Source of the DNA: an uncultured Collinsella sp.
GTDB taxonomy: Bacteria; Actinomycetota; Coriobacteriia; Coriobacteriales; Coriobacteriaceae
DNA: 11,982 nt
Reading direction: 5' to 3'
Assembly (NCBI GenBank): GCA_902478765.1
Contig: CABSMN010000013.1
Span: 1 to 11,982 of the forward strand
Shown: positions 1-6,516 of the stretch, piece after piece
Position numbering within the stretch: position 1 is the first letter of the stretch
Layout of the letters: the number at the start of each line of letters is the position of its first letter
The notes under the pieces: model-generated
Database searches by the model: none
What the model was told of the DNA's origin: nothing
What the model saw: the letters and a program-made list of their open reading frames with translations, nothing else
Translations under genes and position numbers: made by a program

Positions 1-2617
1 TTTGCATCGCGGCACGGTTTTTACCATCGCCGTTAGCCAACAGGCCCTTTTCGATAGGTTGGACAAGTTCCTGACGCTTGTCGACCTGCCCCTTGATCTC
101 GATGGGCGCATCCTTCATCGCGACGGATTGGACTTCTCCCGTATCCTTTATTTCAAACGTTATCTCCTCGGCAAGGTCATAGGTCCGCGGAGACATCATT
201 TCGCGCAACGAGTAGGTGCCGGGTGCAAGATGTTCGACGCGGTGCGGCTTGTCGGATGAGGTCCAGGAGTCTATTTCGGTTTTATCGGGACCATATAAGG
301 TGAGCTGTGCGCCTTCCACTTCCTGCTCATCGCTTGCATCGACCTTGGAGATATCAACCTTGGTGTAATCGTCGGATACGTTAAGCCGTGCTTCTACAAC
401 GGGTGTTTTCTGGTCGGCATAAGTAAGGTCGACAATATGGGTTGTCTGATCGAGCAAGAAGCCTGCCGGCGCTTGAGTCTCGACAACCTCGTAGCGTGCG
501 GTGCCAGATCCCAGTGGGAGGTTGTCCGCGCGTGCTTCTCCAGTTTCATCCGTCGTGACGGTCGCGACGGTCTCACCGTCGAGCGCGGCAATGCTACCGT
601 CGGGGCGCACGATATCACCCGAGGCACGGATCTCAAAGACGGCGCCCGCGAGGCTGCTGCCGTCTATGGCATCGGTTTTAACGATCCTGATGTTTCCGGT
701 CGCGGCGTGGTCATAATACGAGGCGATTGCAACGGGCGTTAGGTTCATGTCGGCGGGTATGTTTACCTCGATCTCTTCGCCGACAAGATAGGGCTCTTTG
801 GCCGAGGTTTCGCGTACATAATAGGTGCCCGGCATGAGCGATTCGGGCAGTGTGACGGTGCCGGTCGCGTCAGTCGTAAAGGTGTCCATTACGTTATGTG
901 CTGGATACCAGCAAGTTTGTGAGACAGGTTCGTGATTGCTGTCGAGGAGTTGGAAGGTGAATCCGGCTAGGGGAACAGAAGCGCCTGTTTGGGCATCGCG
1001 TTTTACAATCTGGAGATGCGTCGACAGCGCGTGGTTGTCCACAATATATTGAAGCTCGGCCCCGTCGGAAATCTGATCGGCCCCGACGGTCCATTCCCCT
1101 GCACGTTTAAAACCCTCGGGGACGGTTTCCGGAACCTCGCGAATCGTGTAGCCGGCACGGTCGTATGGGACAGCTCCGTGGACACCGGCGGGTCGCTTGC
1201 CTGTGCCGAACCATGCTTCGGGCTGATCTTTGGTGGAGGCAAAGCCATAGATGTTTGTGGTCAGTGTGCCAACAACCTGCTGAGAGCTGTTGCTGACAAC
1301 CTCAAAGACAACACCACCCGCCGGCTGCTCCAGGCCGGATTGGTCGCTATTGCCGTAATCCTTGAATTTGGAAATCTCAAGGTCAAACGCAATGGGGATA
1401 TCGGAAATGCGGGATTCGATCTCGACCACGCCTGAATCGCCGAGCTGGTCGGCTCCAACGATATAGGTCCAGCTGTCGTTGGATGGCAGGTAGCCCTCGG
1501 GGGCTTTTGATTCGTAGATGGTAAAGGTTCCTAAGGGGACATCGGCGAGGGTGGCCCGACCGCTTTCGTCGGTCGTGAGGATTTGTGCCCATCCAGGGGT
1601 TGATTGCGACACACACGTGAACTCTGCTCCTGCGAGTGAAGATCCCACCTGGGGGCCGGCATTCGTCGCGGCATCGAGTTTTACGATACGCAGGTTGATG
1701 GTGCCGGGCTGTTCATCAATGGCGACCCGCCCGCCGTCATTCCCCGTGGTAAAGGCAATACGATCACGACGGGGGACATAGCCGGCCGGCGCCTTCGTTT
1801 CAACTAGGTAGTATGCCGTGTTGGGCAGAAGTGTTGCTTGCGCTCGACCGTTGCTGTCCATCTTGATGGTGCCGACACGCGCGCCGCTGGCGCTCTCAAA
1901 AATATCGAATGTTGCCCCGGTAAACTGATAGGTATTGTTTCCGCTGGTAATAACGGTGTTAGCAGACTGCTTTTGGAAGGAAACAGAGACCGCCGGCAGT
2001 ACATAGAGCATGTCTTGACGTTTGCTGCCGCCCGATACGGCCCCTAGATAGCGTCGCGCGCGGTGCGGAGCGGCTTTGATGCTTCCTGATTTTGCGCTGT
2101 CGTGGAGCCACCGCGCAGCCGCCACGACTTCATTGTCGGCGGTAAAGTGTCCGCTCTTGGTTTTACCCTGAGCGGTCGTGTAGGAGTAGGTGCCGTCGAC
2201 ATGGGTAGTGCCGTTGAGCATCCATACGGCAAGCTGGGTGGCGGCGCGGGCGCGATCGGGTGAAAGATGGTAACCGCCAAACGACGTGGTGGTTGGATAT
2301 CCGTGACAAACGATTGCCGCGAACTCGTCGTCGAGCCACACCCAGCCTTGATCAAAGTTGAGCCATGGGCCGCCCGGCTTGGTGGGGCCGGGGCGCTCCT
2401 GGTTCATGCAGTAGGCAATCGAGGCGTCTTGAGCTTCATACTTGCCGATGAAGAAGGGCCCACAATCATCGCTAATAGTGCGGAAGCCGAGCTGGTCGTA
2501 GCCATCGACGGCAAATGCGGCTCCCGGTGCCAGGCAGCCGAAAAGCAGGAAGAGGAGCAGGAGCAGCGGACCTGTTGCGATTGCGCTGTGGACAGAGTGC
2601 GTGGGTGCGTTGGACAT
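1..2617 (-). CDS. Thioester-domain and Cna-B repeat surface adhesin (3' end cut by the window edge)
   Basis: An uninterrupted frame of 872 codons runs from ATG at 2617 to the left edge with no stop, so the C-terminus (expected cell-wall anchor) is missing. AAGGAG at 2623-2628 supports the start. Residues 17-36 are a hydrophobic signal peptide ending AFA, probable cleavage before V37. Residues about 45-190 resemble a thioester domain (TED family): YCMN with Cys70 and TQLAVW with Gln128 are the Cys and Gln motifs that form an internal thioester in Gram-positive adhesins. At least six Cna-B/SpaA-like domains follow, each with a Lys near its start (K216, K313, K417, K539, K647, K758) and a Glu in a Y-x-x-x-E type motif (E273, E369, E494, E603, E713, E806), as in isopeptide-locked domains. 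A further segment starts at GQVDKRQ (843). Inferred role: surface adhesin able to bind a host amine covalently. Extra Cys52 and Cys104 could pair. Target and sortase signal are not visible. Confidence 0.9.
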   Translation of the reverse strand, partial: MSNAPTHSVHSAIATGPLLLLLFLLFGCLAPGAAFAVDGYDQLGFRTISDDCGPFFIGKYEAQDASIAYCMNQERPGPTKPGGPWLNFDQGWVWLDDEFAAIVCHGYPTTTSFGGYHLSPDRARAATQLAVWMLNGTTHVDGTYSYTTAQGKTKSGHFTADNEVVAAARWLHDSAKSGSIKAAPHRARRYLGAVSGGSKRQDMLYVLPAVSVSFQKQSANTVITSGNNTYQFTGATFDIFESASGARVGTIKMDSNGRAQATLLPNTAYYLVETKAPAGYVPRRDRIAFTTGNDGGRVAIDEQPGTINLRIVKLDAATNAGPQVGSSLAGAEFTCVSQSTPGWAQILTTDESGRATLADVPLGTFTIYESKAPEGYLPSNDSWTYIVGADQLGDSGVVEIESRISDIPIAFDLEISKFKDYGNSDQSGLEQPAGGVVFEVVSNSSQQVVGTLTTNIYGFASTKDQPEAWFGTGKRPAGVHGAVPYDRAGYTIREVPETVPEGFKRAGEWTVGADQISDGAELQYIVDNHALSTHLQIVKRDAQTGASVPLAGFTFQLLDSNHEPVSQTCWYPAHNVMDTFTTDATGTVTLPESLMPGTYYVRETSAKEPYLVGEEIEVNIPADMNLTPVAIASYYDHAATGNIRIVKTDAIDGSSLAGAVFEIRASGDIVRPDGSIAALDGETVATVTTDETGEARADNLPLGSGTARYEVVETQAPAGFLLDQTTHIVDLTYADQKTPVVEARLNVSDDYTKVDISKVDASDEQEVEGAQLTLYGPDKTEIDSWTSSDKPHRVEHLAPGTYSLREMMSPRTYDLAEEITFEIKDTGEVQSVAMKDAPIEIKGQVDKRQELVQPIEKGLLANGDGKNRAAMQ

Positions 2618-2634
2618 GGCTGCTCCTTATCCCT

Positions 2635-2647
2635 CGTGCGTCGCACG
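2635..2647. repeat. Short perfect palindrome in the adhesin leader
   Basis: CGTGCG-T-CGCACG is a perfect 6-bp inverted repeat with one central base, ending 7 bases upstream of the adhesin's ribosome binding site. It could be an operator or a small RNA hairpin. A second perfect 10-bp palindrome, TTGAGCTCAA, lies further upstream at 2740-2749. I found no convincing -35/-10 pair for the adhesin in 2630-2914, so the role of either palindrome is unknown. Confidence 0.35.
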
Positions 2648-2871
2648 GGGAGGCTGCGACGCGTAGGATGAGGCTACCCCCGAGGTTCATGCGGGTAAGT
2701 ACCGGAGCCTGACCAAAAGCTTGCCCAATTCCTGACAAATTGAGCTCAAATACAACAATCAAGCAAAAGTGCAGGTAGAAGATAGGGAGAACAGGAAGTC
2801 AAAGGTCCTCGTCTCCACAATTGACGCGATTTTCAAACGAATCTCCACAGCTAAAACAAGTATCACCACCC

Positions 2872-2901
2872 TTGTATCGAACAAGACAACCGCGTTATAC
2901 T
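2872..2901 (+). promoter_or_regulatory. Promoter of tRNA-Gly
   Basis: TTGTAT (2872-2877) and TATACT (2896-2901) are separated by 18 bases, a good sigma-70/SigA-type match. The expected start lies a few bases before the mature tRNA at 2915. A 5-bp inverted repeat, CTTGT-atcga-ACAAG (2871-2885), overlaps the -35 box. Confidence 0.75.
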
Positions 2902-2914
2902 AGCCAACACACAA

Positions 2915-2989
2915 GCGGGCATCGCCAAGTGGTAAGGCATCAGCTTCCCAAGCTGACACTCGCGGGTTCGAGTCCCGTTGCCCGCTCCA
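2915..2989 (+). tRNA. tRNA-Gly, anticodon CCC
   Basis: A full cloverleaf can be folded. The acceptor stem pairs GCGGGCA with TGCCCGC; the D-arm stem is GCC/GGC; the anticodon stem is TCAGC/GCTGA around loop TTCCCAA, with anticodon CCC at 2947-2949, reading GGG codons. The T-arm contains GGGTTCGAGTCCC. The discriminator is T2986 and CCA is encoded (2987-2989). It is transcribed alone, divergently from the adhesin, and followed at once by a terminator. Confidence 0.96.
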
Positions 2990-2999
2990 TTCGAATTTC

Positions 3000-3032
3000 A
3001 GGCACGGTAACGTTTCGTTACCGTGCCTTTTT
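3000..3032 (+). terminator. Rho-independent terminator of tRNA-Gly
   Basis: A perfect 12-bp stem, GGCACGGTAACG (3001-3012) with CGTTACCGTGCC (3016-3027), closes on a TTT loop and is followed by five T residues; A3000-T3028 extends it by one pair. Confidence 0.93.
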
Positions 3033-3076
3033 CAATAAAGTGCCGGGACTCGAACCCGACAGGGTGCGAGCGTTAA

Positions 3077-3095
3077 ATAAACGCGAAGCGTTTAT
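3077..3095. repeat. Perfect hairpin with GCGAAGC core
   Basis: ATAAACGC-GAA-GCGTTTAT is a perfect 8-bp stem with a GAA triloop. Its core, GCGAAGC, is a DNA sequence known to form an unusually stable mini-hairpin. The same core or a one-base variant recurs in both 54-base repeats downstream. Confidence 0.7.
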
Positions 3096-3126
3096 AGCGA
3101 GCAGGCAAGGTCGCCGATAGGCGGCC

Positions 3127-3180
3127 GCAGCCGGTGCGGATTTGCGAAGCAAATACGCGGACGTCCCGTTGCCCGCTCCA
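3127..3180 (+). repeat. 54-base repeat, copy 1: hairpin plus tRNA-Gly 3' end
   Basis: This unit matches 3258-3311 at 48 of 54 positions. Its first half folds as GCG-g-ATTTGC-GAA-GCAAAT-a-CGC (3136-3158). Its last 18 bases (3163-3180) are identical to the tRNA-Gly 3' end (2972-2989), including the encoded CCA. Confidence 0.85.
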
Positions 3181-3257
3181 TGGAGCAAGGAAGATTTCGG
3201 GAATGGTAGATTCAGCCCGCTTTGCTCCCACACTTCCCCGGATCTCGGTATGCCACT

Positions 3258-3311
3258 GAAGCCGGTGCGTATTTGCGAAGTAAATGCGCAGACGTCCCGT
3301 TGCTCGCTCCA
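3258..3311 (+). repeat. 54-base repeat, copy 2: hairpin plus tRNA-Gly 3' end
   Basis: This unit differs from copy 1 at six positions. Two of them fall in the hairpin (3267-3289): one turns a G-C pair into G-T, the other turns a G/A mismatch into T/G, so the fold is kept. The last 18 bases (3294-3311) match the tRNA-Gly 3' end with one change (C to T). Confidence 0.85.
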
Positions 3312-3363
3312 ATTCCAAAATGTTAGGTTAATGCCTGCTGCCCATACTTGCACCTGCGCACGG

Positions 3364-3369
3364 TACAAT
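3364..3369 (+). promoter_or_regulatory. Possible -10 box of purB
   Basis: TACAAT lies 50 bases before the purB start. The only TTG-type box nearby, TTGCAC (3348-3353), is just 10 bases upstream, too close for a normal -35, so this promoter is tentative. No purine-riboswitch-like structure was recognised in the leader. Confidence 0.35.
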
Positions 3370-3413
3370 GGATGGGTTACGACCAACGTGCCAATAACCA
3401 AAAAGGAGCCGCT

Positions 3414-4760
3414 ATGATCGATCGCTATACCCGCCCGGAGATGGGACACATTTTCTCCCTCGAGAACAAGTACGCCATTTGGCAGGAGATCGAGGTCTTG
3501 GCCTGCGAGGCCCAGGCGGAGCTCGGCAAGATCGGTATTTCCAAAGACGAGGCCCAGTGGATCCGCGACCATGCCAACTTTGAGAAGGCGAAGGTCGATG
3601 AGATCGAGGAAGTCACGCGCCACGACGTCATTGCCTTCCTGACCAACATGAAGGAGTACATCGATGCCGATGTTCCCGAGGGCGACCCCAAGCCCAGCCG
3701 CTGGGTTCACTATGGCATGACCAGCTCCGATCTGGGCGACACGGCCCTGTGCTACCAGCTCACCCAGGCCTGCGACCTGATCATCGAGGACGTCAAGAAA
3801 CTCGGCGAGATCTGCAAGCGTCGTGCCTTCGAGGAGCGCAACACGCTCTGCGCCGGCCGTACTCATGGCATCCATGCCGAGCCGATGACCTTCGGCATGA
3901 AGTTTGGCTCTTGGGCCTGGGAGCTCAAGCGCGATCTGGACCGTCTTGAGGATGCCCGCAAGAACGTTGCCTTTGGTGCCATCTCGGGCGCTGTCGGCAC
4001 GTACAGCTCCATCGAGCCGTTTGTCGAGGAATATGTCTGCGAGCACCTGGGCCTGGTTCACGACCCGCTGTCCACGCAGGTTATTAGCCGCGATCATCAC
4101 GCCTACCTCGCCGGCGTTCTTGCCACCACCGCGGCCACCTGTGAGCGCATCGCTACCGAGGTTCGCAATCTGCAGAAGACCGATACACTCGAGGCCGAGG
4201 AACCGTTCCGTAAGGGTCAAAAGGGCAGCTCCGCCATGCCGCACAAGCGCAACCCCATCACCATGGAGAAGGTCTGCGGCCTGTCGCGCGTCGTGAAGGC
4301 CAACGCGCAGGTTGCCTTCGACAACGTCGCCCTGTGGCACGAGCGTGACATTTCGCACTCCTCTGCCGAGCGCGTCGCCCAGGCCGATAGCTTCATCGCC
4401 CTCGACCACATGTTCCAGTGCCTCATCCGCGTTATCGACGGCCTGCAGCTGTATCCCGCTCGCATGATGGCCAACCTCAACAAGACGCGCGGCCTCATCT
4501 TCTCCTCCAAGGTGCTGCTCGCCCTCGTCGACACGGGCATCACCCGCGAGGACGCGTACGCCATTGTGCAGGAGAACGCCATGGCAACCTGGCACGAGGT
4601 ACAGGATTGTGTCTCCGGCCCCACCTTTAAGGAGCGTCTCGAGGCCGACCCGCGCTGCACCGTCAGCCAGGAGAAGCTCGACGAGATCTTTGATCCGTGG
4701 GACTTCCTCACCCGTATCGACACAGTCTTTGATCGTCTGGAGCAGCTGAGCTTCGAGTAG
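3414..4760 (+). CDS. purB: Adenylosuccinate lyase
   Basis: The 448-residue protein is a cytoplasmic fumarase/aspartase-superfamily lyase. It removes fumarate from SAICAR to give AICAR, and from adenylosuccinate to give AMP. Family landmarks are all present: TRHDV with His70, HYGMTSSDLGDT around 99-110, RTHGIHAEP with the conserved His151, and the signature loop KGSSAMPHKRNP at 270-281 carrying the catalytic serine region. Length is normal. The frame is open further upstream (to 3348), but ATG 3414 is chosen because AAGGAG (3403-3408) sits 5 bases ahead and the N-terminus IDRYTRPEMGHIFS is the family norm. It is monocistronic by layout: repeats lie upstream, and a hairpin lies downstream before the next unit. 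PurC, which makes its substrate, is encoded 4.2 kb further on. Confidence 0.97.
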   Translation: MIDRYTRPEMGHIFSLENKYAIWQEIEVLACEAQAELGKIGISKDEAQWIRDHANFEKAKVDEIEEVTRHDVIAFLTNMKEYIDADVPEGDPKPSRWVHYGMTSSDLGDTALCYQLTQACDLIIEDVKKLGEICKRRAFEERNTLCAGRTHGIHAEPMTFGMKFGSWAWELKRDLDRLEDARKNVAFGAISGAVGTYSSIEPFVEEYVCEHLGLVHDPLSTQVISRDHHAYLAGVLATTAATCERIATEVRNLQKTDTLEAEEPFRKGQKGSSAMPHKRNPITMEKVCGLSRVVKANAQVAFDNVALWHERDISHSSAERVAQADSFIALDHMFQCLIRVIDGLQLYPARMMANLNKTRGLIFSSKVLLALVDTGITREDAYAIVQENAMATWHEVQDCVSGPTFKERLEADPRCTVSQEKLDEIFDPWDFLTRIDTVFDRLEQLSFE

Positions 4761-4786
4761 GTTCGGGCATAACGTTAGCTTTTTAG

Positions 4787-4824
4787 GGCGCTTTGCTGGT
4801 AATGTGTGTTGCCGGCAAAGCGCC
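4787..4824 (+). terminator. Hairpin after purB, probable terminator without a clear T-tract
   Basis: GGCGCTTTGCTGG (4787-4799) pairs with CCGGCAAAGCGCC (4812-4824) over 13 positions with one T-G wobble, leaving a 12-base loop. The bases after it (TCGTTGCATTT) are not a proper T-run, so it may be a weak terminator or an mRNA-stabilising hairpin. Confidence 0.5.
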
Positions 4825-4827
4825 TCG

Positions 4828-4856
4828 TTGCATTTAGGGAAAGACGGGGATAATAG
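4828..4856 (+). promoter_or_regulatory. Possible promoter of the TSCPD-lipoprotein pair
   Basis: TTGCAT (4828-4833) is followed 17 bases later by TAATAG (4851-4856), or 15 bases later by the better-looking GATAAT (4849-4854). The distance to the start codon at 4889 is suitable. The match is moderate. Confidence 0.4.
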
Positions 4857-4888
4857 TCGTCTCGAATAACATTCTGAGAGGGGATCGC

Positions 4889-5152
4889 ATGATTTCGTTT
4901 GATTACAAGCCTCAGGGCGTGTGTGCTCGCAATATTCACCTTGACCTTTCCGATGACGGCAACAAGGTGATGGGCGTTGAGTTTACCGGCGGCTGCGACG
5001 GCAATCTCAAGGCTATCTCCAAGCTGGTCGAGGGCGCTCCTGCCGATCGCGTAATCGAGGTTCTCGCCGGTAATACCTGCGGTATGAAAAAGACCTCCTG
5101 CGCCGACCAGCTTACACGCGCTATCGAGGCCGCTCGCGCCGAGATCGCCTAA
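4889..5152 (+). CDS. TSCPD-domain small protein
   Basis: The 87-residue protein contains the family's hallmarks: FTGGCDGN (32-39), GNTCGMKKTSCADQL (61-75) and a helical C-terminus. Such stand-alone TSCPD proteins are widespread in anaerobes with no established function; a related domain occurs at the C-terminus of some B12-dependent ribonucleotide reductases. Four cysteines (12, 36, 64, 71) could form a metal site, which is inference. The start ATG 4889 follows GAGAGGGG. The stop TAA shares its last A with the ATG of the next gene (TAATG), so the two are probably translationally coupled. Confidence 0.85.
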   Translation: MISFDYKPQGVCARNIHLDLSDDGNKVMGVEFTGGCDGNLKAISKLVEGAPADRVIEVLAGNTCGMKKTSCADQLTRAIEAARAEIA

Positions 5153-6363
5153 TGGGTATCGCCGATCACATCAAGAACGGAATATCGCGTCGCGGCTTTG
5201 TACTCGGTGGGGCTGCCGCGGGCGCTGCCACGGTGCTTGCCGGATGCTCGAAAAAAACGGGCACCAGCGATGATGCCGCCGGTGAGCCGCAGGTTATCAA
5301 GGATGATTCCAAAATCATCTCGATTACGGATGAGTACGAGGCAGTCGACATCGATCTTGAGCCGGCGGCGTCGTGGACGCTGCCTCTGGGTACGCTGCTG
5401 TACTACTGCGACGGCGATTACGCCGCGGCAATGATGGCGCCCGCATCGGCACTGCACGCCAACACACTCGGTGTGCTCAACCTGGGCGATGGCTCGCTTA
5501 CCACATTAATCGAGGATCCTATCGAGGGCACGGGATATGCATTCTACGATGTCCGTGCCGGCGACGGCGTATTCGCGTGGGTTGAGATGAACTTTGCCAA
5601 TTCATCGTGGAAGCTCTACGCTCAAAATCTGTCGGGCGCTTCGCTCTCTGGCGACGTGGTTGAGCTCGATCGAGGTGGCAAGGACTACGATCCGCCGCTG
5701 TTTACGGCGTTCGGGTCATCAGTCATCTGGTATAAAATGCCCTCGGCAGGTGGCAATAAAACGAGTAGCGATTCGTTTTGCTATCGTCGCTCGCTTGATG
5801 AATCCAAGGCCGAGATAATTTGGAAATCGACGGGTCGCTTTGCATCGGCCCCGCGCGCGAGCGACGGCATTTTGACCATCTCGCCGCGTGTCCGCAACGA
5901 CGAGGGCGTCTACTACGGCATAACGGCAATCGATCTGACCGACGGCAACAACACCAAGCGTGCCCAGCTGGTCCTTCCTTCGTCAGTTTCGCCTTTCGAG
6001 GCCGTATATATGGGCGATACCTTCGTGTTTTCTATCGAGGCGGCCTATAGCGGCGTGGGCAGCCTGGGCAATATGGGCACGTATATCGGTAATGAGGGAG
6101 GGCCGTACCTCTTCCTGTCACGCGAGCCGCTCGCATGTGCGGCTGGCAAGAAGAATAAATACCTTGTTAAGGTACAGGCGTCGCATTTCCTGATCGACAC
6201 CTCTGCCAAGACCTATGGCTCGCTGCTGTCGCCCGACCGCGCTTTGGAGTATGGCGATTATCCAGCTACGGCGGGAAAATCGGACTCATTCCTTACGTAC
6301 GCCACGGTGCGCAACAGCCAGGGTATACCAGAGACGGTCACTGCACGCCTATTCTCTCTTTAA
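5152..6363 (+). CDS. Tat-exported lipoprotein of unknown function
   Basis: The 403-residue protein begins with a twin-arginine signal, SRRGFVL (12-18), then a small-residue hydrophobic stretch ending in lipobox LAGC with Cys32. It is therefore predicted to be folded before export and anchored to the outer face of the membrane. The mature part is rich in short beta-type segments with repeated aromatic and Gly-Asp turns (for example GDGVFAWVEM, GSSVIWYKM, GDTFVFSIE), suggesting a beta-propeller-like fold. This is a reading by eye, not a family match. I recognise no catalytic motif. It overlaps the TSCPD gene by one base. The 153 bases after it contain a large hairpin before the response regulator. 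A substrate-binding or envelope-sensing role next to the two-component system is possible but unproven. Confidence 0.85.
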   Translation: MGIADHIKNGISRRGFVLGGAAAGAATVLAGCSKKTGTSDDAAGEPQVIKDDSKIISITDEYEAVDIDLEPAASWTLPLGTLLYYCDGDYAAAMMAPASALHANTLGVLNLGDGSLTTLIEDPIEGTGYAFYDVRAGDGVFAWVEMNFANSSWKLYAQNLSGASLSGDVVELDRGGKDYDPPLFTAFGSSVIWYKMPSAGGNKTSSDSFCYRRSLDESKAEIIWKSTGRFASAPRASDGILTISPRVRNDEGVYYGITAIDLTDGNNTKRAQLVLPSSVSPFEAVYMGDTFVFSIEAAYSGVGSLGNMGTYIGNEGGPYLFLSREPLACAAGKKNKYLVKVQASHFLIDTSAKTYGSLLSPDRALEYGDYPATAGKSDSFLTYATVRNSQGIPETVTARLFSL

Positions 6364-6422
6364 GCTTAGAGGGGTTAAAAAGGCGCCAACAGGGGAATAA
6401 ACGCGTTGTAATTGTGAGTACC

Positions 6423-6461
6423 GCCCGCCGAGCTGCCGCGTCATAGCGGCATCTGGCGGGC
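6423..6461. terminator. Long imperfect hairpin between the lipoprotein and the response regulator
   Basis: GCCCGCC (6423-6429) pairs with GGCGGGC (6455-6461). After a bulged G, AG pairs with CT, then one mismatch, then TGCCGC pairs with GCGGCA around a short loop. No T-run follows on either strand, so terminator function is uncertain. TAAAAT at 6472-6477 just after it may be a -10 box for the regulator operon, but no matching -35 was found. Confidence 0.4.
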
Positions 6462-6516
6462 TCAGGTGCGTTAAAATGGGCTTGTTCTTAGCTAATTGAG
6501 ACAGGGGGGCCGTGTT

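Larger units (their letters stand above)
3033..3363. other. Gene-free tRNA-linked repeat region between tRNA-Gly and purB
   Basis: I see no credible coding sequence here. The region begins with an inverted copy (3044-3058) of the 15-base tRNA-Gly T-arm (2963-2977). Then come a perfect 8-bp hairpin with a GAA loop (3077-3095), a second hairpin (3109-3126, GGTCGCC/GGCGGCC with one G-T pair), and two 54-base direct repeats that end in the tRNA-Gly 3' sequence including CCA. The junction GCTCCATGGAGC (3175-3186) is a 12-bp palindrome. Spacer 3181-3257 has no clear match elsewhere in the window, apart from GGAGCAA (3182-3188) being complementary to TTGCTCC (3222-3228). Whether this is an integration scar, decayed tRNA copies or a dispersed repeat cannot be settled from one locus. 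Confidence 0.7.

Noticed and set aside
2..259. 85-codon plus-strand frame at the left edge
   Set aside because: Antisense to the Cna-B-like adhesin, which reads open to the edge.
989..1435. 148-codon plus-strand frame inside the adhesin
   Set aside because: The opposite strand encodes continuous Cna-B domains through this interval, so the plus frame is a shadow.
1383..2355. Possible frameshift in the adhesin, because overlapping minus-strand fragments appear in other frames
   Set aside because: Codon-by-codon reading from 2617 gives an uninterrupted frame with regular Cna-B motifs and exactly 872 codons to the edge, so no frameshift is needed.
3127..3311. CRISPR-like array
   Set aside because: Only two 54-base repeats, one spacer, and the repeat ends are tRNA 3' sequence; no cas genes.
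3312..3413. Purine riboswitch ahead of purB, and likewise ahead of purC (8817-8925)
   Set aside because: I looked for the conserved junction and loop sequences of guanine/adenine and PRPP-type leaders and saw none; only simple hairpins are present.
3348..3413. Upstream start for purB adding 22 residues
   Set aside because: It has no ribosome site, would add a non-conserved extension, and overlaps the likely -10 box; ATG 3414 has a perfect AAGGAG.
3018..4595. 525-codon minus-strand reading frame opposite purB
   Set aside because: It is antisense to a well-supported purB and owes its length to GC-rich third positions; the translation resembles no family and runs through the tRNA-linked repeats and terminator.
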